Positions 25,470 through 37,380 of a stretch of DNA of 64,000 bases are shown here, one piece after another (position 1 is the stretch's first letter; each line of letters opens with the position of its first letter). The notes beneath the pieces are model-generated. The model was not told the DNA's origin. It made no database searches and worked only from the letters and a program-made list of their open reading frames with translations. The stretch comes from Sapria himalayana. Lineage: Eukaryota > Streptophyta > Magnoliopsida > Malpighiales > Rafflesiaceae. The stretch lies in NCBI GenBank assembly GCA_029783825.1, contig JAREIK010002664.1:1-64000 (forward strand), in the 5' to 3' direction. The translations under genes were made by a program, and so were the position numbers.

Positions 25470-27700
25470 CTCTTTATCTCTAAACATAATTTCTGGACAT
25501 CTTTTGGATTTTTGTTGAAGCAATATGACAATCAAATTTAATTTGTGTTTGTTCATGCCTATAAAATTTGTTTTTATATATATGTGAATATATTTTTGTG
25601 TCTCTGAATTTTTTGGGTAGAGTTTTAGCCTATTATAGATTATAGGTATGTAAAATCTTATATTCAGTAGTAGCGGTGGCGGTAGTGGTGGTAGCAGAAG
25701 TGGTTGTGGTGGCAGGGGAAGCGGCAGCTGCAGCAGCAAAAGTGGCTATGGCAGCAGTAGTGGCAGCAACATTAGTAGCGGCAAACGCTACCTCAGCGGC
25801 CACAGCGGCAGCTACGGCATCAGCGGCAGAAGTGCCAGTAGTAGCAGCAGCTGCATCAGCTGCAGCGGTGGCTGTAGTGGCAGTAGTGGTGGTGGCAGGG
25901 GTAGTAGCGGCAGCATTGGTAGCTTTGGTAGCATCGGCGGCAATAGTAGCGGCAGCACCGGCAGTGGGATCAACATTAGTGGAAAAAGAAGCCGTGGCAG
26001 CAGTATTGGTAGTGGCCGCGGCAGCAGCAGCTACTGCAGGATTTGCATCGGTAGTGAGAGTAGTACCAACGGCAACAAATGTGGTATATACATACATATA
26101 TAGTCATTATATACGTACATATAATACTACAGTATTTTATGTACATATAAACTGAGTATATATATGTACTCAGTATATATGTACACATAATTCTATAGTT
26201 TATATGTACATATACTGCAGTAATATATGTACAAGTGAAATGCTAGAATATATGTGCATATTTACTGCAATAATATATATTTATCAAAACATAGTTTTAT
26301 TTATTTAATTTGATTTGATTTGGTTGTTTAAATTTCATACAAATATGGTACCACATTGTTTCCTATACGAAGCATGTATAAGCAAGGATATTTTTAAACA
26401 AACATGAAGCACTATGACTTGGAGAACATTTTCACAGCTGAAAGTTGGTGATCGGAGGAGTAGTTGGAGAGAAAGCAACATCAATGCATTAATAGATTAT
26501 ACTGTATGCATAGTCGGTAGATACATTGATTAATAAGATGTAATATAATTTTATTATTTTTTTGTTTTGGTTATTTAAAATATTGTATAAGAATAAGTTA
26601 TTGAATGATTTTTTTTTTATTTAAAATTTTCATTTATAGTTTCTATTTTTATTAAATTTAATTTTAATATATTAAATTTTTTTTTTTAAATTTTTGTTGA
26701 CAATGTATGACATTCAACATTAATTTTTGTTTGTTCATGTCTATAATAACTATTTTTATATATCTATGAATATGTTTGTGTTTCTCCATAAATTTTGGGT
26801 AGAGTTTTAGCATATTATTGGTATGTAAAAGGCTATTATCATCAGTGGTAGCTGCTGCAAGTGGCGGCTAAGGAGGCGGTAGCGGCGGTGGCAATGATAG
26901 CGGCAATGGTGGTGATAGTGGTGGTGGTGGTAGTAATGGTAGTGGCGTCAGTAGTAGTAGCGGAGGTGGTAGTGGCGACAACAGCAGTGTTATTGGCAGC
27001 GACAGTGGCAATGGTAGTAGTGGCAGGAGTCGCGGTGGGAGCAGCAGCAACAACACCAAATGAGATATATACGTACGAATAAAGTCAGTATATACATACA
27101 TTTAATACTGTAGTATTTTATGTACATATATACTGAGTTTATTTGTACTTAGTTTATATGTACACATAATACTATTGTTTATATGTACATATACTACAGT
27201 AATATATATATGAGTGAGATGCTAGTATATATTTACATATATACTACATAATTATATTTGTATCAAAACATAACTTTTTTTGTTAATTTGATTGAGTTGT
27301 TTAAATTATTTACAAATATGATACCACATTGTTCCTCATACAAAGCTTCTATTAGTGATGGGATTTTTCACTTGACATAATGTGCCGTGACTCGGACAGC
27401 TTTGTCACAGTATAAAAATGATTATCGGAGGATCAGAGGGAGAGAAAGCAATGTTAATGAATGGATATATTACACTTTATGTACTATCGGTAGATACATT
27501 GATGAATAATATCATATAAAAGTTTGTTATTTTTTTGTTTTAATAATGTAAAATATTGAATTTACATAAAGATTTTAAATGATTTATTTTTTGTTTATTA
27601 TAAATTATTTATAGTTTCAATTTTAATTTAATTTGATATAAAAATATTAAATTTTTAATTAAAAAATTTTAACAATTTTTTAATTCTAAAATTATTTTTG
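25470..27700. repeat. Two diverged tandem units with GC-rich trinucleotide islands, right arm
   Basis: Units at about 25,480-26,690 and 26,700-27,690. Each has a phrase around TTTTGGGTAGAGTTTTAGC, then a GGC/AGT/GGT-type trinucleotide island (25,660-26,085 and 26,845-27,062). TGTACATATA tracts and an AT-rich end follow. The islands are far richer in G+C than their surroundings. They read as Gly/Ser-rich, Ala/Val-rich or Pro/Leu-rich in different frames, so no frame is preferred as a protein. Mirror of 5,226-7,440, with small indels. Confidence 0.7.
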
Positions 27701-27709
27701 AAATTAAAA

Positions 27710-28155
27710 TGGCTATGGAAAATTCTCTTGATAGATTAGCAAGGAAAAAATCTCTTGATAAATTAGCTAGGGAATTTCCCTAGCTAATTTTGCTAGAGAA
27801 ATATTGAATTTAGCGACGGATATTCTGTCGCAAAATTTATTTGCTATGGACTATATCCATCGCTAAAATTTATAGACCAGCACTTTAGCTAAGGAATCAA
27901 ATGTCATTATTTTTGTTTAGTGACGGAATATCTCGTTTATCTTTCTAATTTAACTACGAAATTTATTTTTTAGCAAGGAATTTTTCTGTCGCTAACTTTT
28001 TAGCTACGGACACTTCTGTCGCTAAAATATAGCAAGAAGCACTTTAGATAGGAATTTGATCCATCAGTAATCCATCACTATATCACATTTAGCAATGGAA
28101 AATGCTCATTTAGCTAGGGAATTGTCCCTAGCTATATGGGAGTTTTCTTGTAGTG
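27710..28155. mobile_element. CACTA terminal inverted repeat and subterminal repeats, right arm
   Basis: Subterminal TTAGCGACGGA / TCCGTCGCTAA-type and TAGCTAGGGA motifs end in TTTTCTTGTAGTG at 28,155, the inverted image of 4,782. The flanking bases are also mirror images, so no three-base target duplication can be read. Confidence 0.85.
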
Positions 28156-28253
28156 CAAGCAGAGGAAACCTTTCAAAACAGAAATAATATGGCACACTTT
28201 GAAGAGTTTCCATTGACTAGAATGGTGTCAAGGACTTGGTCAATGAACTATCA

Positions 28254-29019
28254 TGATTATCATATTCACCACCAGAATATTTCTTAGGATCGAGTCACAA
28301 CATTCAGCATTTTTCATCGTGAAGAAAGAGAAGTATCAGAAGCAGTTCCAAAATCAAAGTCAGGAAGATCATCGTAATCATTTGCAGCCATTTCTTTTCT
28401 ACCAGCATAACCTAATGAAAGTAAGGCACCCTGATGAACATGAGGAGCTGCTCCAATGTTTTGTCTGCCAATTGTTGAAGTAGTTTCGACTTATCATAGC
28501 CTTCCAAATGCAGGGAGTGAGGCTGAATCATAAATTGAAGAAATTTGGGACTGTTCTATCATTAAGAGAGAGTTGAGGAGAAAAGATAGTCTATCATAGA
28601 AAAAGGCTGATGATCAGAATGAGGTTGACTCATCTAGATATTCATGGAATTGATGTCAGTGTTTCCACTAGCACCATGAAAAGATTAATCAGCTATTTTG
28701 CCTATTCTTTGAGAAGCATCAAGAGAGTTACGAGGTTTGTCACTTAAAGAGGCAATCTAGCTCTCATATGCTTTAACAAATTGGGGTGATTATCATTGAC
28801 AGTCATGCCCTTAAAAAATCTATGCTTAGCAAGTATGGTGATTATGGTATGGCTTCGAGGGTAGACATAAAGATCAATACTATGTGAAAGTTGTGCAAAG
28901 CCAACCCTCTCATCTTTCTTGTACCCTCTTGCAGCCTCTTTCATGCTTGCTGGTTCAGAGTTTGACTCTGTTCTAAATCTCTCATTAACATCGTAACATG
29001 TCGGGAATGACAGAGACAT
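28254..29019 (-). pseudogene. SPOC-domain-like gene fragment, right arm
   Basis: The better preserved copy of the fragment mirrored at 3,920-4,679. A 91-residue open stretch (29,019 to 28,744) carries YKKDERVGFAQL, IDLYVYPRS, IITILAKHRFFKGM and NHPNLL, as in the C-terminal part of plant SPOC domains. Beyond it the reading is interrupted until the acidic DDLPDFDFG tail near 28,340. There is no intact gene. Assignment is by motif recognition and should be confirmed by a profile search. Confidence 0.5.
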
Positions 29020-29934
29020 TCTAATTCAACGATCAAAGAATGCATATCATGTTTTCATGTAAGAAAATAATGAGCAATGAAATATAACTCACAATGAACA
29101 TGGTACACAAACTCATGATGAATGATAGGGTTCAAAGAAGTAAAATAACTAGACATTAAAAATGATATAGTTTCATTTTGCTGAGTAAGGGTAGAAAGTG
29201 TTACCACAAATCAAATGCTCCTACATATAAGATAAGCGATGAAGAGTAAGCATTAAACAATAAATATATAAACAACTTTAAGATCTAGCACACTTTCTGG
29301 TGATTTGAAATCCATTAAACATTAAAAAGAATAATCCTTAAAAAAAACTTCACACTTTTATAAATATACAAGTGTTTAGATATAATGTTGTTTTTAAAAT
29401 ATTTTTATAAATGTTACATATATATAATTATATATTTGTAACACTTTTATAAATATTATATAGTGTATATATCACATTTACATAAACATTATAAATATTT
29501 TATATTTATATAAAAATTTATATATTATATAAATGTTTACAAAAAAGTATAAATATTTTATATGTTATATAAATGTTATATAAAAAAATATATAAATAGA
29601 TAGTTTTATGTAAATGGTGTAAGATATTTATAAACATTTATACATATGTATATATATATATATATATATAACAATATATGTTTATATATAATGTAATATG
29701 TTTATACTGATAGATAGACATATATGCTATGTATCTATCTATCTATATTATTGCATCAAAATATATATATTAAATTAATCTATTTAAATATGTATATAGA
29801 GACTGATCATCTCATAGATATATTGATATATCAGCAAGTTAAGAAATTTGTTCCTAATCAATGTATATATGATTAATGACAGATAGCTAGGGGTACCCTA
29901 TTGTTTGTATATCAAATTCTTTATATATCTATTT
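29020..29934. repeat. AT-rich flank with dispersed repeat, right arm
   Basis: Mirror of 3,026-3,919. It contains the TATATAAA/TTTATAT repeat (29,360-29,700), of which another copy lies at 35,980-36,330. No gene. Confidence 0.6.
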
Positions 29935-32900
29935 TTTATCTATCTTTCTATCTTTCATTCTATTTGATTATCTTTATATCAATCAATCTGTCTATCAATA
30001 TATATATCTATGTATCTATCTATATGTCTATCTATCTAGCTATCTATATATCTATCTAATTATCTATCTATATATCTATCTATTTAATCTATCTATTTAT
30101 CTATCTATCTGTTTGTCTATCTATCTATCTACCTATCTATCTATCTATTTATCAATCAATCTTTCTATCTATATGTCTATCTATTTATCTATCTGCCTAT
30201 CTATATGCCTATCTATATATCTTTATATCTATCAATCTATCTATCTATCTGTTATCTATCTATATATTTATCTATCGAATTATCTATCTATCTATCTATC
30301 TGTCTATTTATTTTTCTATCTATGTATTTATCTATCTATCTATAGATCTATTTAATCATTTTTTATATATCTATTTATCTATCAATTTTTCTATTAATAT
30401 ATCTATTTTTCTATCTAAGTGTATAAGTATCAGTCTATCTCTTTGTCTATATATCTGTCTAATAATCTATCAATGTATCTATCTATCTATCTATATATAT
30501 TAATATCTATCTATCTATCTATCTATATTCTATCTGTCTTTCAATCTATATATATATATATATATATCAATTTTTCTATCAATCTTTCTATCAAACTTTC
30601 TATCAATCCTTCAATATATGTGTCTATCTATCTATCAATATTTCTATCTATCTGGCTATCAATTTGACTATTTTTCTGACTATCTTTCTATCATTCTTTA
30701 TAGCTATTTATCTATTTATTTGTCAGTCTGTCTGTTAATCAATCTGTCTGTCTTTTTTTCTATCTGTCTAATTGTCTATCTATATATTTATCTATTATGT
30801 GTTTATTTATTATCAGTCTATCTATTTGTCTATCTAAGTATATCTATCTTTCTATCAATTTATCTATCAATCTTTATATCTATCTTTAATCTATATCTCT
30901 ATCTAACTCTCTATATATCTGTATATCTATCTTTCTATCTGCCTATCTATCTGTCTCACTATCTATCTGTATATAAGTCAATCTTTTTTATATCTATCTG
31001 TCTATCTATGTTTATCTATCTATCTATGTATCTGTCTTTCTGTCTATCTATTTATCTTTTTACCTATCAATATGTCTATCTATCAATCTATTTGTCTATA
31101 TTTCTATTAATCTATACATCTATCAATATATCAATTTATCTCTCTATATATCTATTGATTTATGTTTATCTATCTTTTTATCTATTTATCTAAGTATTTG
31201 TCTAATAATCTATCTATCTGTCTGTCAATATATCTACCTATCTAACTATATGTATATATATATTTTTGTCTTTCTATATGTCTATCTATTTCTATCTATC
31301 TATCTATGTGTTAGTCTATCTATCTATCAATATATCATCTATTTATCCATGTATCTATCTATTCATTTATTTGTCTATCTATCTATCTATCTAATAATCT
31401 ATTTAATAATCTCTCTATTAACTATCTATATATTTATCTATCAATCTATATATCAATCAATCTATTTATCAATCTATCTATCTATCTTTATTTTTATCTT
31501 TCTATTTGTCTATCAATTTATCAATGTGTATGTCTATCAATCAGTTTGTGTATCTATCAATTAGTCTTTTATCTGTTTGTCTGTATGTCTATATGTCTAT
31601 CTATCTATCTATTTGTCTATCTATCTGTCTATCTTTATATCTATCTATCTGTCTATCTATCTATCTATCTAACTATCTATCTATTTATCTATATGTTAAT
31701 CTATTTGCATATCTATTTGTCTATCTATCAGTTTATCTACCTGTCTATCTATTACTCTTTCTATCTATCTATTATCTATCTATCTATCTGTATTATTATC
31801 TTTTTATCTATCTATCTATTTATCTATCTATTTATCTATGTATTTATCTATATGTCTATCTATCATTTTATCTATCTGCCTTTCTATCTATTTGCCTAAC
31901 TATCTATCTATCTATTTATCTGTCTATCTATCGATCTATCTATAAATCATTTTGTCATCTATCTATCTATATTTCGATTTACCTTTCTATCAATCTAGTT
32001 GTCTATTTATATGTCTTTTTATGTGTCTATCATTTTGTCTATCAATCTATCAATCTATCAATATCTACATCTATCTAAATGTCTATATATTTGTCTATCT
32101 ATCTATTTATCTTTATATAAATCTGTCTATCTATCTACCTATCATTATGCAAATAAATCTCATTATCAACCTATCTATCAATCTATTTATCCATATATCT
32201 ATCTATTTTTATATTTATCTATCTATCTGTCTATCAATAAATCTATCAATCTTATATCTTTTTGTCCATTTATCAATTTATCTTATTGTTTGTCTATTTG
32301 TATGTCTATCTATCTAACTATCTGGCTATTATTCATCTTCTCTATTTGTCTTTCTATATTTCAGTCTTTCCATTTATCTATCTATCTAACTAACTATCTA
32401 TCTATCTATCTTTCTATCTATCTAACTATTTTTCTATCTGTCTATCTATGAATCTACCTATATATCTATATATCTATTTATCAATTTATTTATTTGTCTT
32501 TCTATCAAACTATATGTCTATCTATCTGTCTGTATTTCTATATTTCTATCTATTTGTCTATTTTTCTGTCTATCTATCTTTCTATCTATCTTTCTATCTA
32601 TCTTTCTATCTATTTATCTATCTATCTATCTACGTCTCTATCTTTCTATCTATCTATCTATCTCTCTCTCTCTCTCTATCTCTATCTATCTATCTATCTA
32701 TCTATCTTCTATCTATCTATCTGTCTGTCTATCTATCTGTCTCTCTATCTATCAATCAATCAATCAATCCATCCATCTATCTATTTTTTATTTATCTTTC
32801 TATCTAAATATCTATCTATTTATCCATCTGTCTATCTATCAGTTTATCTATCTATCTATCTATCTTTTTATCTATCTTTTTATCTATCTTTCTGTTTATC

Positions 32901-33391
32901 TTTCTGTCTAACTATATATCAATCAATCAATAAATCAGTCTGTCTATTTATCTATTTTTCTATCTATCTGTTTATATATTTGTTTATATATCTGTCTATC
33001 TATCTATCTATATATATATATCTATTCATCTGTCTATATATCTATCTATCTCTCTATCTTTTTGATTATCTATATGTTTCTCTATCAATCAGTATATCTA
33101 TCTATCTTTCTCTATATCTATCTATCTTTCTCTATATCTATTTATCTATCTATATAACTGTCTATGCATCTATCTATTTATTTGTATATCTATATGTTTA
33201 TCTATTTGTATATCTTCTATCTATCTATCTATCTATTTGCCTATCTATCTATCTATCTATTAATCTACCGAACTATCATTTGATCTATTTTTCTATCTAT
33301 CTTTCTATCTATATCTCTATCTATCTATCTATCTATCTATATTTTTGTCTGTCTATCATTCTATATTTCTATCTATCATTCAGTCTTTCTA
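29935..33391. repeat. Imperfect (TATC)n array, right arm
   Basis: About 3.4 kb of TATC with TGTC, AATC, TTTC and ATTT variants. The last 380 bases (33,010-33,391) have no counterpart in the window because the left arm runs off the start. Long frames rich in Tyr-Leu-Ser-Ile, up to 306 codons, are products of the four-base period. Confidence 0.95.
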
Positions 33392-33840
33392 TACTAAAGA
33401 AAATGCCTATTTAGCTATCGAAATTTTGTAAGGGATATAATTTTTAGCTAATAAGAGAGTGATTAGCTAGTGAATAATAATAGATGTTTGATTTTATATT
33501 AAATTACAATTTTGTGAATGATTTTTGTTGGATTAGAGACTAAAATATTTGATTGAAAATTGTCCATACCTAAAATCATCATAAATTTTCATGCAAAGAA
33601 TTGTGGGCATTTTAGCGATGATTTAATAGATGAATTTTCCATAGCTATTTAGTTCGACACAAAATCCATTGCGAAATTATATTCTTTAAATTATTTCTTT
33701 GATTTTTTATTTAATTGCAAAAGATTATTTTTTAAATGATAATTTAAACAAAATATATCCATTTAGCTAGGGATTTTTACTTAGCTATGTGGGTTGGAGA
33801 TAATTTCTGTCGCTAATCTATATTGACTTACTTTTTTTAT
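33392..33840. repeat. Degenerate CACTA-like subterminal repeats
   Basis: Starts directly at the end of the TATC array. It contains scattered TTTAGCTA, TTTTAGCGATG, CCATAGCTA and TTTAGCTAGGGA phrases like those at 27,710-28,155 and 55,278-56,580. No terminus of the CACTA type is visible. It is followed by the repeat copy at 33,841. Confidence 0.5.
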
Positions 33841-34870
33841 GTATATTATTTATTTTTAATTTTTTATGTAATTTTGTATATTAAATGTTTGCCCTAGTCT
33901 ATGGTTGAGTGATTCTTGAAAGACATATTTCCCTCATATAATTATAAAAATAAGATATTATAAATAAATAATTTCAAAAATATATAAATACCAATACAAA
34001 TTTATATTAATAAAAACTAAAATAACTATTTTTCTGATTATAAAATTTTTAAAATGTATACAAAATATTTTTTTGAAATATTTAATTATGATATTTAAAT
34101 ATTTTTATTAAAAATATAGTAAATAATTAATTATATAATAATAATAAATTTTTAAGATATATTAATTAATAATTGATCATACTAAAATTACTACTAATAA
34201 AAAGCTAAAATATTTAATTATATGATTAAATAAAAAAAATTTATAAAAATATGTGAATTAACAAATAAACAAGTAATTATATATATTATTTAAAGTAAAA
34301 AAAATTATGATTATCGAAATCATTTTAAAATATTATTACGAAAAGATTTTAAATTTTTGAATTATAAAAAAATTTAAAATTTACCTAAATTTAAATCAAA
34401 ATAAATTGATATTTAAAAATTAATACATAGATGTTTTTATTACATCACAAAATTTTTGATAATTTAAAAAATAAATATCTTAGTGTGGTTATTAATAGAA
34501 CACATCAAGTATTTTTTTAAGGTTTTAAAAAAGTTTTTTAAAATATTACTAATGAACACTTTTGAAACTACTACCAAACTCATGCTAAGTTGATTTGAAT
34601 TCAAGTTTTATTTTTTGTCCATACGAAAATTTATAAGAATTAAACATTTGAATAAGATCTTTACAATTAGTTTTGAGTATTTCTTTTTTTATTAAAATAA
34701 TAAATATAACTTTTTTAATGATCTTCTCACTTTAAGTAATTTATAGAATTTTATAAATTATAAATTATATCAAATAATATGATATTTTATGCCTTTTTAA
34801 TAATTATATATTATATTCATAACAAATAAATTGAATTCTTAAAAATTTATAACCATGATATATATATATA
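33841..34870. repeat. Dispersed AT-rich repeat, copy A
   Basis: Aligns by eye to 56,590-57,430 and, from about 34,045 onward, to the palindrome core. Shared phrases include TATTATAAATAAATAATTT and CTTCTCACTTTAAGTAA, plus a gapped match around GAATTCTTAAAAATTTATAACCAT. Non-coding. It shows the unrearranged, non-palindromic form of the core repeat. Confidence 0.6.
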
Positions 34871-35940
34871 TAATTCTATATTATAATATAATATTATTTT
34901 TTTATTTATGAATTAATATTATAAATTTATCCATAAATTAAAAATAATATGAAATGTTTTATATTTTTAATGGCAATACTTTTATATAATTTATTTAAGG
35001 CTATATTAAATAATTTGTTTTTTTATAAATGAAAAATTTTGAAAATTTGATTACCAATTATTAGTTTTCATGGTTATTAGTAATATAATTTTTTAATCAT
35101 CATTTTTATTACCATTAATAAATTGTTTTTTTCTAAATTCATTTCATTAATTTATAATTAATATTACAAAAATTAACCTTTAAAATTTCATAAATTATTA
35201 ACCATAAATTTATTTATTTATGAAATAATATTATTTATGGTTAAATACAAATCTATTTCATTTTTTATATAAATTATTTTATTTTTATGATTTTAGTTTA
35301 CTTTTATATTTTGTCTTTTTTTATATATATTTACATCCATTTTTTTATTTATAAATTCCATTAAAAAAGAAAACCCTGAGGCATTAAAGCTTAAACCATT
35401 TTTTCTATCTTTTAAAAGAGGAAGAGAGGAGAAGTGAAAAGGGACTATGGAATCAACCTTCAAATTCTACCTCTTCTTGTTACCTAGTAAGATTATAATT
35501 GCTCTTCTCTTTTAGAATACTAAATACATTTCTATATGTCTCACTTTTATTATCATTGGCGAAGTTTGGTTTATAAAATTATTTATTTTTCAATTTTTTT
35601 CTAATTTTTATACTTATTTCTTGTATTTTTACATCACTTATAAGATTTTGACTCTCTGCCATTAATGAAATAATATACAGTTAGTGTCAACTTTGTTCTT
35701 TTTCTGATTAATTTTTTAGGGTTTCATGGATTTCAAATACTAAATGTATGCATATTGTTTCTTGCTTCTGCAACTTTAAAAAAATGCTTAATGTATTTTG
35801 CTTCAGTAACTTAAGAAAAAAATAAACACAATGTTTAAGGGTTCCATTTTGATTGTCTCTAAAAATATTATAAATATATAATATTATATTTAAACTTTTA
35901 TACATTATATAATCATATGACATTATATATAAATATCTAT
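34871..35940. other. AT-rich intergenic DNA
   Basis: No gene, repeat structure or motif that I can support. The short minus-strand frame at 35,708-35,923 has low-complexity composition and no recognisable domain. Confidence 0.4.
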
Positions 35941-36340
35941 ACTATAATATATATATATAAGCATATTACATTATATATAAACATTGATATGTTTATATAA
36001 ACATATAATTATATATATAAATATTTATACATATATAAATGTTTATAAATATATATACAACATTTACATAAAACTATCCATTTATATAATTTTTTATATA
36101 AAATTTATATAACATATAAATTGTTTATACATATTTGTAAAAAATTATATTACAAATAAATTTTTATGTAAATTTTAATATTTATAATGTTTATATAGAT
36201 GTGATATATATACTATAAAATATTTATAAAAGTGCTACATATATATATTTATATATATGTAACATTTATAAAAATATTTTAAGCACAACATTATATCTAA
36301 ACACTTGTATACTTATATAATCATATGTCATTATATATAA
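35941..36340. repeat. Dispersed TATATAAAC-type repeat, third copy
   Basis: Diverged copy of 3,240-3,600 and 29,360-29,700. It shares ACATTTACATAAAACTATC, ATATAACATATAAA and ATCTAAACACTTGTATA in the same order. Confidence 0.6.
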
Positions 36341-37380
36341 AAGTTTATACTTTAATATAAATATGCATCCAAGATAATAGCAATGTGCAATATGATGCTT
36401 GTATGCATACACAAGAGATTATCTCTAAAATTTATATATCATATGATGAATATATATATCATAGATGGATAATTTTAAGTAAATTTACAAGTAGATAAAT
36501 CATTTGTTATTGTAATGTGATAAATCATTTGTTATCCCAAAAATTGAAGTTATGCCAAAAAATTAAACTTAATTTGGATTCTCCCCAAATTTTAGTTTCT
36601 GCCCAAATCATATAATTGAAGTGCCTACTATTTTTCCATATTACCATGCACAACCATGCACACTATCAACAAAAACAATAAAACACAACTACAATGCCTA
36701 TTGTGCAATTGAGGTTCCTACTACCATGCACAAACTCTCCTGTCATGCATAACCATTCAACATCCTTTTTATGGAGTTGATGCTCATCTCACACAGTATG
36801 TGATGGTAGTTTATGGGGTGTTACTGTAGCATGTACGCCTTTGTCCCCTGTGTTGGCACAATGTATGTTCTCTCATTTTTTTTTGGCTTTTGAACACTTA
36901 CATGCCTCAAGGTTTATTTTCCTTATAGTTTTGGCTTTGATACAATACATAATACTATGCCAAACATAAAACTTGATGACTAACTCTGAGTAAAAAAATA
37001 ACAAGCAATCCTCTCATATAATATAATGGGCCAATGAATTGAAGCAGTCTAGATGTTAGGTCCTTCTATCAATAATAACAAAGAAATAATAAAAAAAAGT
37101 AAAAAACACAAAAGGTATGATTATAAACTATAATAATTAGTATTAATTAATATATTATTTATTTTTCTAAAATATTAATATGGTAATATTAGTTAAGAAT
37201 GAATTCAATAAAATTTGTGAGTAACTCATGAGTTCAAAATCCATGAACAATGAACTGTCTCACACATTATATGGCTTTAGTTATTTGATTTGTAAGCTAT
37301 TGCAGCATTCTATTGCTGACTATTGTTTGTGTTGTGTTTACATGTTACACTCATGAACTTACTAATTTGGTGTGGAATAG
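36341..37380. other. Intergenic DNA upstream of the Armadillo pseudogene
   Basis: No gene recognised. Less AT-extreme than its surroundings. The last bases before 37,381 form an intron 3' splice site (ends GGAATAG), so part of this stretch is probably the preceding intron of the pseudogene. Confidence 0.4.

Larger units (their letters stand above)
1..33009. repeat. Giant near-perfect inverted repeat (palindrome), about 16.4 + 16.6 kb
   Basis: The two halves are reverse complements of each other. Matched landmarks are 1/33,009 (edge of the GATA array), 4,782/28,155 (CACTA end), 8,288-8,377/24,549-24,639 (an intron), 13,449/19,442 (second CACTA end) and 16,441/16,442 (centre). The coordinate sum falls from 33,010 at the edge to 32,883 at the centre, so the right arm is about 127 bases longer. 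In the places compared, the differences are mainly one-base indels, often in homopolymers, with few substitutions. The left arm runs off the window start, so the true length is unknown. It may be a real fold-back duplication or a sequencing/assembly artefact. Confidence 0.95.

Noticed and set aside
25633..26155. Ala-, Val- or Gly-rich frames of 95-159 codons on both strands over the trinucleotide islands (also 5,805-7,359 and 26,861-27,101)
   Set aside because: The triplet repeat keeps several frames open on both strands; none has a domain, and frames change between the arms.
28253..28483. 76-codon plus-strand frame (mirror 4,452-4,682)
   Set aside because: It is antisense to the SPOC-like fragment's acidic tail and has no recognisable domain of its own.
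29935..33414. Long frames rich in Tyr-Leu-Ser-Ile, up to 306 codons (also 95-2,991, 58,046-59,015, 15,161-15,364, 17,490-17,717)
   Set aside because: A TATC tetranucleotide repeat has a 12-base translation period without stops in all frames. Overlapping frames are equally open, so these are not proteins.
35708..35923. 71-codon minus-strand frame in AT-rich DNA
   Set aside because: No domain or family resemblance; short frames of this size occur by chance.
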